DNA of 64,000 nucleotides from Mucidula mucida (Eukaryota; Basidiomycota; Agaricomycetes; Agaricales; Physalacriaceae), in assembly GCA_015501055.1 (NCBI GenBank), contig JADNYV010000071.1, positions 62,001 to 126,000 of the forward strand. The letters run 5' to 3'. This document shows, piece by piece, positions 45,050 through 57,472 of this stretch (the first letter of the stretch is position 1; every line of letters starts with the position of its first letter). The notes under the pieces were generated by a model. It did no database searches. It was not told where the DNA came from and was given only the letters and a program-made list of their open reading frames with translations. Made by a program: the position numbers and the translations under genes.

Positions 45050-46575
45050 ATGTCTCTGCCCACTACTAGCCGTCAATGGTACTTCCCCAAGGTATTCACT
45101 GTTACTTGACTTGTAAAGATCTATGCTTATGGGTACGCAGCGCGGCTCCTTCGAAGACTTGAGACAACGAGATGACCCCATCCCACCCGTCAAGCCAACT
45201 GAAGTCCTCGTCAAAACACACGCGGTGTCTCTCCAAGTACGCCTTACTCTCGTTCATCTATCACGCCCAACTAACCCAGATCCTCAAGTTTCGCGACTTG
45301 ATGCTCGCGAATCAATCATACGGGGGCAAAGTCGCGTACGTATGTCGACGCTCCTCCTTTAACGCGGTCAATAACACTGCTTTAGCTCCCCAGACGATCT
45401 TGTCCCCTGCTCAGACATGGCTGGGGAAATTATCGCCGTCGGAGACTCCGTTTCGGGATGGCATGTCGGCGACCGCGTCTGTGCCAACTTTGCGCTGGAT
45501 CACGTATATGGAGATGTCACGCCTGCAATTGGGCTCACGGCGTTGGGCGGCTTCGTACATGGCGTGCTAACGCAATACAGGACATTCCCTGCTCATGTAG
45601 GTCTGCACGGCGCGCATCAATAGGTTATAGCTAACATTGGTTCTCAGTCACTCGTTGCCATTCCGAACCACCTCTCTTATGAAGAAGCATCCACTCTCCC
45701 GTGAGTTTCTCCAATCGCGACGCGACTTTTCTCTCACCATAGCCGTGTTTTAGATGCGCCGGTCTTACCGCTTATAACGCCCTCAACGGCCCGGTCAAAA
45801 TTAAAGCTGGGGACACCGTCCTCGTCTTGGGGACCGGAGGCGTCTCTATGTACGTTTCCTGCATATTACTCTTTCTACGAGCTAACCCTATCTCAGCTTC
45901 GGTTTACAATTCGCTGTCGCAGCGGGGGCAACCGTCATCACCACCTCATCCTCCAACGCCAAACTCGAACTCGCTAGGAAACTTGGTGCGACACATTTGA
46001 TCAACTATCGGGAGACGCCCGACTGGGATGAGGAGGTTATGAATATTACGAATGGACGCGGTGTTGATCACATCCTTGAAGTAGTCATCCTCTCATTAGG
46101 TACTCATTGGATTCACTTGTGCATTCCTACAGGTCGGCGGTCCAGGGACTCTCGAAAAGTCGATGAAAGCCGTCCGCTACGGAGGCTCTATTCATCTCAT
46201 CGGATTCTTAGCCCAGGTGCGCTTCTCTCATATCAGATCCTTCATACTCTAACGGTACTTTCTAGACCCAAACACCACTAACACGCATTGTCAGTCGATC
46301 GGTGTTCAAAAACTTAATGCTGCGAGGTATCATTGTCGGCTCTGTAGCGCAGTACGTATTTGACCTTTCGCGGGTTCACATTTGACTTGGGATGCGACAG
46401 ATTCAACGACATGAACAGAATGCTAGAAGCCAACCCCGAAGTGACGCGTCCCGTCATTGACAAAGTCTTCCCCTTTGACCAGGCCCTCAAAGCCTACGCA
46501 TACCTCCAATCTCAAGCCCACGTTGGGAAAGTTGTCATCAAAGTCGCTGATTCTCCCGTAACAGCCAAAATCTGA
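45050..46575 (+). CDS. Zinc-type alcohol dehydrogenase / quinone oxidoreductase-like (MDR family)
   Basis: Ten exons (45050-45091, 45141-45236, 45289-45335, 45386-45596, 45648-45700, 45754-45849, 45897-46080, 46133-46216, 46266-46351, 46401-46575) give 357 residues. The N-terminal GroES-like domain has VLVKTHAVSLQFRDLM, VPCSDMAGEIIAVGDSVSGW and GDRVCANF; the Rossmann domain has GDTVLVLGTGGVSIFGLQFAVAAGA and LARKLGATHLINYRETPDW, and the end has DKVFPFDQALKAYAYLQSQ. The catalytic-zinc Cys expected in medium-chain ADHs is replaced near SLQFRD, so this belongs with zinc-independent NADPH-type reductases of the family. Substrate cannot be told from sequence. The first exon is only 14 codons, and the exact acceptor of exon 3 is the least certain join. 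Confidence 0.88.
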
Positions 46576-47860
46576 AATATTTCTCCTTTGTTGTACGCCA
46601 CACATATCTCAACACCACCTTCCTTGTCAAAGTACCGGTCCTTGAAAACTCTGCAGAACGGAGTCCAGTTTCCGCAATGATGCAAGACAAGCGAGGACAC
46701 AGTGCAGAATGACGCAAACAAGTCTACCAGAACGCTCAACAATCTCAGTGCCACTGAACATCTTGCTTCCTCGTCGTCGGACCATGTGAGCTTTTGACTC
46801 TGCAGTTGACTGTTATCTGGAGAAAGTCCGGCACCAACAATATGAGGACACAGCTTACTTTCCCATATCAATCTTGAAAGGAAGGGCACAGTATTTCACT
46901 CCAAGCTTTATTACCATGATGCAGTGTTTAATTTAAGCCAACACGCACGCATCCTACAAGGAGAACCGTCTGCCAAGTTCGGTAACCGAAGAGACAATCG
47001 TGAGTTTCCAATCTTCTCTCCTTCGTCGGCTCGGGTTACGAGACTAGTATTCACTCAAGGTCTTCAACACACAAAAGCAAAGTTCCCTTAGACTTGAATC
47101 CAATTCTCGTGGTATTTTCCTCTCCTAATGGTTAAATCAACTGGAGCAATCTGTGATGAGGGGCCGGTAAGCAAACACAAATTGGACATGACCGTTTCTC
47201 GTTTCACCAATGTTATCTTGATCTACTTAAATTCGCCCAGCGCGTAGCTCCGATGCTTTGATGTCTCGACTACTTATCCAGTATGATTCGCACGGAAGTC
47301 TCGCGCTCACCTTGTGTGCTGGTGGCACAGTCGTATACGTTGTGTTCTCTATTCCTTCTACGCTACTACAATCGAGCTGGTACGTACAGAGGTAGCGTTT
47401 GTTACCCTGAGGTGTCATCATGATAGCAACCAGTTGGGCTATGTCCAGGAAAGTTCGGAGCAACATCTACCAAAACCTCCACTAGACTTAGTGGTCTTCA
47501 GCTTATTGTCAGGCTGTGGCCCAGTGGTCTACAAGTTAGTGGCATGATTACCAAGAATGGACATGACACAGAGGACTGTTAGCACCAAAAACCGGTTCAG
47601 GTTAACCTTCATTCTCAGATGTCAGTTCCCAACCTAGTACTTTGATGGTTGAAGTGGTGGTATACGTTGGATTAATGAAGATACAGTATTTCTGGAAGAC
47701 GTCCGTGTCCAGGCAGATAACTTAGTACAAAGGTGGTGAAAGAGAAGCGTGTAGGTACTGTAAACACCGATACATCTTCCCCCACTCAGCGCAGACACGC
47801 GCTGCGGTCTAACAGCAACGATAGCAAACGTATATATACAAGAGATAGCGAAGCCATCGG
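46576..47860. other. Intergenic, 1.3 kb without a supported gene
   Basis: Open frames at 46512-46889 (minus) and 47227-47466 (minus) are short, lack introns with good sites and match no family that I recognise. The final part should be the 3' untranslated region of the aspartic protease gene that ends at 47861. Confidence 0.5.
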
Positions 47861-49777
47861 CTAATACGTCTTGTACCCAGTATTATGCCCACCACCGCCA
47901 TATTGATCATATGCAGAGTTAGGGCTATATCCCGAGTTGTGGCCGTACCTGTCGCCGTACGATGCGTTCTGGTCATAGGACAACGACGTGGTGCTCGCAT
48001 TGTGCATCGAGTGCTGGTCCTGAAGCGGCAGGTAAGAGGTGTCCGAGCCCTTGCTTGGCGTAAACTTTGGAATCGTAGCCTTGGCGCGCTTGTGGCAGCA
48101 CATAGCGCCCTTGGAGCCGTCCTTGTTCCGCCGACAACAGCACCTCCAGCAGACAATGCCTACGATGATGAGAACGGCGGCGAGGCAGCCGGTGAGGATG
48201 TACGGCCATCGGCTGAGGACCATCTCTTGGTACTTCTTCTTTTTCTCCTCTTCCGAGACGGGCGAGTGCTGCATCTCCGAGGTGGGGAGGAGCTGCCACT
48301 TGGCGTCTCCAGTGGTGTCCGAGCCGCCGAGGCGGACGGTGACAAAGTCGCTGTGCGCTTGATTGACGTCTGTTATGGAGAGAAGCTGGATGTACGGATC
48401 GTTGGCGTCGTCGTTGCTGCCGGACCAACTGCCAAAGTCGAGTTTGGTGTACACGTTCCGTACTGCGAACAACGTGAGCATATGATCAGAAAAGAGGAAC
48501 GAACGTACAGAAATTCATTCCCATAATCATATCGTAGTTTCCAAGCAGACTGAACGCGCTAGTGATGGGCTGGAACGAACCTATACAAACCCTAGTGCCA
48601 TTTGCATTCTTGATGTTGAAATTATCGTCGACAGTGTCCATGGGATGAACGGGGTACGACTGGCCGCCAAAGTTGAAGGTGATGTTCAATAGCTGGCCAC
48701 AGGGAACAGTCCACCACTCCTTCTTTGAATCGTAGACAGCCCCCTGGACGCGACCGTATATCGCATCAGCCAAGTCGCGCGGGACTTGGGTGAATGTGAA
48801 GCCAGAATCAAAGACGGCGACAAGCTGGCCGTCCGGTGCTTTTGGAACTATGGAATCAATCAAAATAATCTGGCCGTCGGGGCCAATGACACCATTGTCC
48901 TTGTCCGTAAGACCCTGCCAATGCTGCTCGGACTGTAGCAGCCTGTGGACGGTCTCTACATCGATTTTTGGCATCTCTGAAACCTTTTCGTAGCCCTTTA
49001 CATATTCAGCAAGAGTGAGCTGGGCGCTAAAGTCCTCAGAGGGGTCGGCTTTACGGTCGAGGAGAAATGTGATAAAGTTGTCTGTTCCATTGGTCTGGGT
49101 GAAGATATTTGTGAGGAAGGTGTTGGCGGAGTCTTCGTCGATTTCGTCGAGAATGCGACTGCCTTCATTCGGTCCGAGCCCAAGTAAGCCATCGTAGCCT
49201 TGTGAGTGGATGTCAGTGGAGAAGCTGCTGGTGTCTGTTACGAGTACTACGAAGGGTAAGTGTCGGAAGTGAATGGATTGAGAAGGACGTACGAAACGCT
49301 TGCGAGTTTATAGTGTAATCATAAAACTCCACTTTCGCAGAGACGATACTGCCTGGTGACGGTTGAGTTGACCGAACGAAAGCGAAACAGGATGCCCACC
49401 AGCGGCAGATCCAATGGCATACGACAGTGTCAACGACTCGCCCGAGTTTGTCGTCTGGGGCACCTTGTCCGGGAAATTAACCCACAGGTCTGAACTGCAT
49501 ACGGCTGTTACATCGTGGTCCGATTCGTGATCGGCTATGCTCACCTGCCCGTATCCAGCAGGACAGCGACCTGCTCGCCGGCAATCGTGATATTGGCGAA
49601 ATATTGGGCATTTCCGTAGTTTCCGACGGGAATGGTGGTATTCGCTGCTCGACGACCAAAAGTGCTGAGGGTGCGGGGCTGATTGGAGGTTCGAATCTGG
49701 ACTGGCAGATGAACTCCGTACACACAGGAGTCGATGAAGGACAGAAGTAAAGAGAGTGGAATTAAGGAATGCAGCAT
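47861..49777 (-). CDS. Membrane-anchored pepsin-like aspartic protease (A1), gene 1
   Basis: Exons 49777-49545, 49494-49400, 49352-49293, 49234-48509 and 48462-47861 (minus strand) give 571 residues. A signal peptide (MLHSLIPLSLLLSFIDSCVYG) is followed by a propeptide-like stretch and the two A1 lobes: the first catalytic Asp in LLDTGSSDLWV, the flap region, GYDGLLGLGPNEG, and the second Asp in AVFDSGFTFTQVP, then MIMGMNFLRNVYTKLDFG. A membrane segment lies at about 457-478 (WPYILTGCLAAVLIIVGIVCW), followed by a cytosolic Cys cluster and a Tyr/Ser/Gly-rich tail (SYDQNASYGDRYG). The enzyme would act outside the plasma membrane or in the vacuolar pathway. It is head to head with its paralog at 50446-52614. 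Confidence 0.9.
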
Positions 49778-50445
49778 GACCGCCGACAGAGACAGTGCAC
49801 TAACAGCCAGGAAACGAAGGGAAGGAGAAAATGATGGTCGTGGTCGGTGGGAGAGAGCGCTTGGCCTGGCCAAGTCACCCCTGTCAGGTGCTTCGAACGG
49901 CTTCACGCGCTCCAGACAACGGCGGCGTCGCTTATTTGTTTCATTGGTTAATTTTGCAGCTCTTGAAGACCAATGATTTAAGAATAAAAGAGCTTGATTT
50001 TAGCAATATTCCATCAATTCACCGCCAGTCCTCAAAACATGTAAGATTTAAAAATAACGACTGATGGTAACAAAAAATAATAGCCGTCAAGTCGCTCCAG
50101 TACAAGTGCTTCGATGTGGCGGCTGAAGATCCAGATCTACAACGATCGACTTTGCACCGCCACATCACATGGCACGCGCTGGAAATCCGCCATCCCCGGC
50201 ATTCCAAAAAGACCTTCACCGCCGCAGTCAGCTCGCGAATCCTCTTCCACGATCTGCAAAAGACTAACCGTAACATTAAGCTTTTTCAATGTGGAGAAAC
50301 AAATCTCTTTCAGGAGCCTAGTCGCGCCCTTGTCACTCAGGGCCATATGATATACGAAAGTGTTTGACATGACACACCGCACACCGCTATTTACATTCGG
50401 GCGAGACGGCGTTATAGCTCCTCCTCTTCCTACTCTCCTTCCTCC
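49778..50445. other. Shared promoter of the two aspartic protease genes
   Basis: This 668-bp divergent region separates two paralogous genes. Open frames here (for example 50137-50454 minus) are antisense to the second gene's start or have no support. No gene is visible. Confidence 0.55.
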
Positions 50446-52614
50446 ATGCATCATCTCCTCCTACTCGCCATATCTTCCCTCGCCGGCCTCTCCTCAGGTC
50501 TTCGCCTAGAAGTAGAGGGTCGAAGACGCGCCCCTTTTCGACGCGCCATAGACGGTGTTGCGACGCTAAAAAATGCCGGAGACATCAGTTATTACACGAG
50601 CGTAACACTCGGCGACCAGGGCTTTTCCTGTCTTATTGATACTGGAAGGTGCGTTGCACACGCCGCCATATGTTTGAGGCGCTCGACATATTCTCAGTTC
50701 CGACTTATGGGTGGCTGGCACGGTTCCTTCTGCCAAAGACACGGGCGCCAATTCGGGCGTCAACTATGCCGTTGGTTCAGCCAAAGGTGGCTCAGTTCCC
50801 CTCAACAAACCCAGCCCCCTACTCACAATGTTGAACCAGGTCCTATCAAAACGGCAGACATGCAGTTCGCGGGTTATGATATACCCAACCAGGCGTTCAG
50901 TGCGTTCAAACTCGTACATCGGGCTCCAACATCTAACCGCCTACACAGTGGAGGTGACACCAGACACCACCAACAAACAAGGGCAAGGTATTCTAGGCTT
51001 AGGCCCCAATTCCGGTTCCAACATCTACAACACACTACAATCAGACGCCGCCTTCGCCGTCGTGGACCGCATCTTTCTCCAAAACACTTCTACTCCCAAC
51101 TTCATCTCCATCGCCCTCGGACGCGTCCAGGGTGCGTTCCCACCCCTCGCCATCTACAACATGATCGCTCATCAACTTGCACAGATCCTGACAGTGCGGA
51201 CAGCTTTCCCGGTAACATCACCGTCGGCGACATTCTTGACGGCTACGACGCGATTACGAACGAGCCCAAGCTAGAGGTGACGACTGTATCGGTCTCTAGG
51301 GCGGGCGATCAGCATTTCCAAATTCTCCTTGACCAGAACGGACTGCTGGGTCCCGACGGGAATCCTATCGCCATTCGTACAGAGGTCGATGAGACATCTA
51401 ATGACTACCAGGCTACGGCTGTGGTCGATTCTGGCTTCTCATTATCGCAGTTGCCCAAGTGAGCCTAATAATACCCTTGATAGAAATCTGACGTTAATTT
51501 GTCTGTTGTAGGGCTGCAGCCGACGCGATTTACGGCCGATTTAGTGGCGCAGAATATAAGAATGTAAACGGTGTGGGAAACACGTGGATTGTTCCCTGCG
51601 ATCAAGAGGTGAACATTACGTTCAAGTTCAGTGGGAAGGAATATCACATTCATCCCATGGACGCCACGCTGTATGTGGCGACTGCGTTTTGCTATTCGTC
51701 CACTCTGACGGCTTTCATAGAGATCCTTCTTTGGTAGGAATCAGTTCTCTGAAGAACTCGAAAGGCCAGGATTGCTGTGTCGCATTGGTATGCAGTGTGC
51801 ATTTCTCGCTTAACGGAGTACTGACGGCATGTTCAAGTTTCAGCCTATTATTTTTGATACAGGCGATGAACCGACGTACGATATGATTTTGGGCATGTCT
51901 TTCAGTGAGCTTTTCGACAACACGTACACTTCTTTGATTGATGGGAATGCCTAGTGCGCAATGTTTACACTTTGTTGAATTACGGAGATTTCATTGACGA
52001 GGACCAGAACCGCGGTGACCCTTACATCCAGTTTCTCTCAACAACCGATCCCGCTGAAGGTCAGTAATCCAGCGCTTCAGTTGTCTCGTCATTCATCTTG
52101 GTCTCTAGCCCACGCCGATTTCGTTAGTGTACGCCTCAATGGCGACGACACGACTGGTGGCCAGACACTCAATGACTTGCCTAAAAGTAGCAAGGGCAGC
52201 AGCATCAAGAAACCTATCCTGTACGGCATATGTGGCGCTCTATTCCTGCTTGGTCTGGTTCTCATGGCGTACGCTTGGTATCTCCGCCGGCGCGGTAACA
52301 AGCCCTCCAACAAAGGTCCCATCTACCGCCCACTGGCATCACCGACACCTCCCGTCGACATGTCGATCATGCAAAGTGGAAACGCACCACCGCCGCGGTA
52401 CAGCATGCCGCCACAGTATAACCCTGCTGTGCCATTCGAGCAGTACAACTCGGGGGCCCCGTCGCCTGCGTACAACGCGCAGGGGTTCTCATCTGAACAG
52501 CTGTATGATCCTGCGCCACAGCCTTATGCACCACAGCAAGCGCATTTGTATGATCCACAGCTTGGGCCTCAGCAGAATGTTGCGTATCATAATCCGTTTG
52601 ATGTACGGCGGTGA
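50446..52614 (+). CDS. Membrane-anchored pepsin-like aspartic protease (A1), gene 2
   Basis: Ten exons (50446-50648, 50698-50786, 50840-50899, 50949-51131, 51185-51458, 51512-51670, 51721-51787, 51844-51904, 51955-52059, 52109-52614) give 568 residues. It has a signal peptide (MHHLLLLAISSLAGLSSG), the first catalytic motif LIDTGSSDLWVAG, GILGLGPNSGSN, the second VVDSGFSLSQLP, IYGRFSGAEY, MILGMSFMRNVYTLLNYGDF, a membrane segment at about 437-459 (ILYGICGALFLLGLVLMAYAW) and a 109-residue cytosolic tail rich in Pro/Tyr/Gln (PPPRYSMPPQYNPAVPFEQY). The tail differs in sequence from that of gene 1 but is equally Tyr-rich. More introns than gene 1 mark the same domain boundaries, so the pair share an ancestor and lost or gained introns. 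Confidence 0.9.
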
Positions 52615-53830
52615 GAAGAGGATGATGGTTGAGGTAGAGTAGACGCTGGTGGACTCTTTTTTATTTACATTTTATCGACGGATCTATCGTTTTCTAATGT
52701 TTTGCATACGCATACCTACTAGACTCTCGTTTTCAAGTCGAAGGGCATTATTGTTTATCGTGCTGTATTTATGGACACTTTGTATACATTAACATGAAGC
52801 TACTGTTGGTGGTTATGGACGGACTCTTGCTTCAGACGCGCTATGGCTGATTTTCGCTCAGAGGAAGTTGCCTGAAGCTTGAATCTTAAAAGCCTTGTCT
52901 AGTACCTGAGCCTGTCTAACGGTGGACAAGTTGACGTATTCAAGCGCAGTAACACTCGCGAAGAGTTCGGGTATGCCGTACTACTCGCGGCTAAAGAGGG
53001 CCATTTTGTGATTGTGTTCTTATTACTGTAAGACACAAATGTCGAGGCGCGCGCTGAAGGAGTTGTTGTTAATTGGCTTTCGGGACCAGCTCAAGACCAG
53101 CTGGTCGCAAGAGACGAGGTGTTTGACGGTGTTTGGCATCGTCTTGCCGGTCCGGAGTGTAGTTAGTAATGCAATCTTCGTCTCTTGCCGCCGCGCGACG
53201 TGCGATTTCGTCTGCGACAGCTTAGCCCGCTCCACTAGGGAAGATGATCAACAGGCGCCCTGTCTATATCTGCTGCTTGAACACGGAGCAGCGCACCTCG
53301 TTCGGCCTGAGGACAGTTTCATAGCACTTCATTTGGTCACCTTTGGCAGGAGGCCCTAACTTGTACACCTCATCTCACTCGTGACTCCGCCGGCCTCTCT
53401 CCCTCATGTACAGCATAGCTTGCACATTGATCCTTCTCATCCGGAGAGAAGTCCTTGGTCGGTTACGCCGACCCGTCTGCCTGTGTCAGGCAACCATGAA
53501 TTAGTCTGATTGTGCTTACACCGTATCTATCTCACTTCATGTGCAATTACGCTGCTTGTTTCCGTGCTTGTCCTCAAATGCATCAGGTGCGCTGAGAGCT
53601 GATGTACTTCCATGTTCCGTGGACTGTGATTCAATCAACCTACAGTGCTCTCCGGGTCATTGATCGTGGATGGTAGGAATGCTGTCTGAATCGCCGTGGC
53701 CCCAACGCATGCAATGCGGTCGTTGTCATGGACATTCAATACATGCTCACCTGCGAATCGATGAACGTTAAACAACGGCTTTGACTGTTATAACAAGGTG
53801 GAAGATGGCCCCAGCTATCGCACTCCCCCC
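52615..53830. other. Intergenic with an ankyrin relic
   Basis: The left 300 bp are 3' untranslated sequence of the protease gene. The middle (52921-53357) is a decayed ankyrin fragment listed separately. From 53360 to 53830 no coding sequence is supported; the last part should be the promoter of the membrane protein at 53831. Confidence 0.55.
52921..53357 (+). pseudogene. Ankyrin-repeat relic related to the ankyrin-CHAT gene
   Basis: Translation at 52921-53029 reads GGQVDVFKRSNTRE, then AVLLAAKEGHFVIVFLLL and a TAA. This parallels GAEVDKSTEANGTALHFAAKEGRYAVVDHLLE of the ankyrin-CHAT protein. After the stop the same frame gives DTNVEARAEG (compare GADVDARSLGGE). At 53267-53357 another frame gives LYLLLEHGAAHLVRPEDSFIALHLV, parallel to RLLLDHGASHLIRAEDSLTALHLA. 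Order and spacing agree with two neighbouring repeats, with a stop, at least one frameshift and lost sequence between. The CHAT part is absent. It is a dead fragment of a paralog. Confidence 0.7.
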
Positions 53831-55092
53831 ATGTCCTCAATCATTGACGAACTGGGTGACACTTCAACCCTCCAATTTCAACCGAAGTTCTTTTCAGTCG
53901 AGCTGCATTATGTCATTCTATCCGCTCTCTGTCATTCAATACACACTTGTGTCTTTTTGGCGGCCTTGTATTATATATGTGAGTAATCGATCCTTCTTCA
54001 GCATCGCCCGCTGTAATGACTCTTGTGTAGTCAACAGTTCTCGTGACATTAGGAAAAGCAAGCGAATCATTGCCGCCTGTATCGTGACTTTCATGTGGAG
54101 TGCCCAAACTGTTGTCTTTGTGGACCACTGCAAGTACATGAATGACCTCTTCATCATACATGGACTATCACTGGAGTCGAAATTGAACTATTATTTCTCC
54201 AATGAGACGTCTGTCGCAGTGGCACTCATGACGGATGACCTGCTCCAAGGCCTTAATATCGTTCTCGCTGATGTGATACTGGTAAGTCAAGCACAGTGGA
54301 GTGTGATCCATTTCGTTCACTGAACATACTGCGTTAGATTTGGCGCTGTTGGATCTTGTATGGGAGTAGTTGGAAGATAGTAAGCGCTCTCGCTGCATGT
54401 TTGATCCTCGAGTTAGGTGAAAGTTTTGTATCTTACTCCAATTGTTGACTTATACTTCACAGTCAGCGCCTCTGTACTCCTGGTCTTCGACTCCAAGCTC
54501 GAGTCAGATTTCACCCGAGAACAGGTCACATGGATCTTCATTTACTACTCAATAACCGTTCTCACCAACTGCCTGTGTACTTTCCTCATCATATATCGCA
54601 TCGTGCGAGTCAGCGGCTTGCTTGCAAGTCTCAGGACCTACCGTGGAATCATTGAGATGCTGATTGAGTCCGCTCTCATGTATTCCATTAGTTACACTGC
54701 GTTCCTCGTTGCATTTGGATACGAGTTCACTTCTCCAGAAGCGAGTCCATCCTACTCTCTTTACCCAGCCATTCTATCGAACAGCATCACGGTGAGTGAC
54801 CCTGCCTGCGAAGTCTTGCGGACTGACGATTGATTCATAGGGCATCGCGCCTACTCTCATCATAGCTCGTGTCATGGCTGGAAAGGCGCGCCCGAATGAC
54901 TCGTGGACGCGACCTTCACTCCCCCACATGGACAGTAATATGCGCTCTCTCAGGGAGTCTTTGCACTTCGCCAGCGTACCTGACACTGGGCTCAGCACAA
55001 CTGGCGGAGATGTACTAGAGGAAGGTGGAGTCACGTCGGACCACCAGGGGGAGCCAGAAACGACTGGCGCTAAAGGCAAAGAGCAACCATAG
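53831..55092 (+). CDS. Multi-pass membrane protein of unknown function
   Basis: Exons 53831-53978, 54031-54281, 54338-54416, 54463-54791 and 54841-55092 give 352 residues. About seven hydrophobic segments can be picked out (VILSALCHSIHTCVFLAALY, RIIAACIVTFMWSAQTVVFV, LNIVLADVILIWRCWILYG, ACLILELVSASVLLVF, WIFIYYSITVLTNCLCTFLI, ALMYSISYTAFLVAFGYEF, LSNSITGIAPTLIIARVMAG), followed by a hydrophilic C-terminal tail of about 75 residues. This layout is that of the large family of Agaricomycete seven-TM-like hypothetical proteins. ADVILIWRCWILYG in the third-fourth segment is its typical motif. Ligand and role are unknown; a sensing role is speculation. Confidence 0.78.
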
Positions 55093-55364
55093 ACCTTCTC
55101 CTCTTTGTCAGTCGACAATACCCCCTTTCTATATAGTCTTTGGCAGGCCATTTATTTTACCACTTCGTCCACTTAATCTGCCCTGAGCTCGAGATTAGCG
55201 CTCCCCGCCATAGCCGGAAGATTCGGAACCTGTAGAAACAACTTTATCAACAGATAGCCCTAGCAACGTCTGATACTGATTTATTCAACGCGGCATTCAC
55301 CAAGATTCAAAGAACGTGGACACCGAGCTGACTTGATTTAAAATGGAGTATATTCGCAAGTGCA

Positions 55365-57472
55365 TCAGAGCAACGCGAGCAGTCCCTCATCAATCTCCTT
55401 ATTCTTCGCCGCCTCCCGCTCCTTCTCCCGGACAGCTTCAGTCTCCCGTGTAAGCACGTACGTAGGTCTCGTATGTGCTTTGTATTCCAACCGCCGTTTC
55501 ACGTAGAAACACATATACGCGTTAGACTGCAAACATTCACCCAGTGAAGAAATCGTCACTCTGTCAAAGGTGTTAGATGACAGCATAGAACGAAAAAGTC
55601 TGAACCCACTTGTCATCGTCGAAGCGATACCACTACAAGCAGAATCAGTCTGGGTTGTGAAAATTTGGTCGCAGAGACTGACCTGTTCTCCAGATCGCGC
55701 ATAATTCGTGTAATGGCCGTTGGTCATGTTGCCGTCGTGATTGATGACAGCGAAAAGGTCGTACTCGTACATGATCTTAGGCCCGATTTTGCTACAATCG
55801 TCATAAGAATGGAACGCAATGCAATGATTCAACGTACACATTTTCCTTGTCGCCTTCTTTCATCACAAGTGAGGTATATGGAGCCATATTAAGCGTTTCT
55901 GGAAAGCGCACGGGTGTGTCCAATTTGCGTGCCTTCTCTGACGTCTTCTCGAAGCGCTGAACAACTATTAGCAGGGGCGAAACGCCTTTCGGTGAGAGCT
56001 TACCTTCAGTTGGAAACTAAGAACTGGTGGGAGTTTATGAAAGCTTATCCGCTTGCTAGCTTCCTATATGACACAAGTATTAGCAAACAAGGCGAAGGAA
56101 GAAGCAGTGACGAACAGCACGTCCCGATTTCCCGCATTTGTTACAGCTGTAGTCCTTCGAGCCTAACTTTTCCCACTGGGTGTACCTTTGCCGCATGGGT
56201 TAGCAGCGAAGACACGTCTTGGCGGCGAATTTCCAACCTTTTCAGACATCCCGTCAAAGTCGTCTCATCCTTTAACTCCAGACTGATATCAAGCATGAGA
56301 TCATGAGCGGTGCTGACGCTTCCGCATCGTTCGCATTTGACATCACTCTGACTGGAGCCACAGAATGTTGAATGTGTTATGCAGTTGCATGAGATGTTCG
56401 TTGATCCTTTCGAAGTGGCGTGTATGAGGTTAATCACGGACAAGAACAATTCATGAGCGTCGTTCTGTGCGTATCCAGCTAAATCTGGGGCTTTACGCCA
56501 GGTCGTAGATAGAAATGTTACGGGTCCGTGAGGATCTCGGTCGTCAGAGTAGATCTAGGTAATATATTAGCCTCCTGAATTTGAATCGAAGGCATTGGAG
56601 TACTTCGCTAAAGAGCTTGTCCATTTCGCAACAGCAACAATCTTCGGTTTTGCAGAGATGTCGGTTATGTTTATCCGCAAGAAAGTAGTTGCGTATGAGA
56701 GGGTTGTGAGCTAGACACTGCAGCACCACGTTAAGGAAACACGTTTGGCCGAGGTTGAGCAGACCGCGTCGGGCTAAGGCTACAGGTAAAGACGTGGACG
56801 TCTCGATGGATATTAAATTACCTTGGCAAGGGAGAGGCGTTGCAGTTTGAAACGCGACTTGTTCCTCCTCAGAAGGTGACCAGGCTGCAAACAGTCCTCG
56901 TGGCTTTTTATACACTGACGAGAGGGTCAGAAGGAAGATAAAGGCCAAACAGCCGCATTACCAGTAAAGGGCGTTACTTGTTCTTCGAGTGCGGTAGTCG
57001 CAGAGATGAAAATTTCATCGAGCTTGGGATGATAGACGATATCATCGCACTGATCGCAATGGACCTGACCAGATTTTACATCGACGCCTAGAGGTCATGA
57101 AGAACTTCAACATTAATTAAAGAAGTCACATACAGAAGTCATGTTTCGTATCCGTGAGGTGATCAAGAATATGATTTGACCAACATCCCGTAAAGCTGCA
57201 GGTAAGACAGACGGCAGGACGCGTGGGAAGCGCGCGACATCCTGCTGCACCGCATGTGGGCAGGGATACCTACGGTACTACGGTCAAAAACACACCTCTT
57301 GACGGAGCAGGAAACGAACCTTTCTCCGTTTCGGATTGAGGCGAGCGATCCCGTAAAGGTGTACACCAGCAGCGGCTACCTTTCTATACCTTTTCATTTG
57401 AACGCCATCTGCGAGCAGGTCGTTTAGATGCGGACATGGGAACTGCCTTGGTGCTCCCTGGTCATCAGCCAT
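55365..57472 (-). CDS. Ubiquitin-specific protease of the Ubp8/USP22 type (SAGA deubiquitinase)
   Basis: About ten exons on the minus strand start at 57472 (MADDQGAPRQFPCPHLNDLL) and stop at 55365. The N-terminal ZnF-UBP carries C and H ligands (TCGAAGCRALP, VCLTCSFTGCWSNHILDHL, HDFCVDVKSGQVHCDQCDD). The USP domain has the catalytic Cys in GLLNLGQTCFLNVVLQCLAH, CEMDKLFSE, LAGYAQNDAHELFLS, a CxxC zinc site (CNKCGKS and VKCERCGSVS), and the catalytic His in NHDGNMTNGHYTNY, then a helical tail. In yeast and animals this enzyme removes ubiquitin from histone H2B within the SAGA complex. Weak donors (GTTCGT after GRA near 56112) are needed in places, but the reading is continuous. Assignment to Ubp8 rather than another ZnF-USP rests on the overall layout. 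Confidence 0.87.

Noticed and set aside
46512..46889. Minus-strand open frame of 125 codons
   Set aside because: It overlaps the end of the alcohol dehydrogenase gene and has no family match, introns or conserved pattern. It may be chance.
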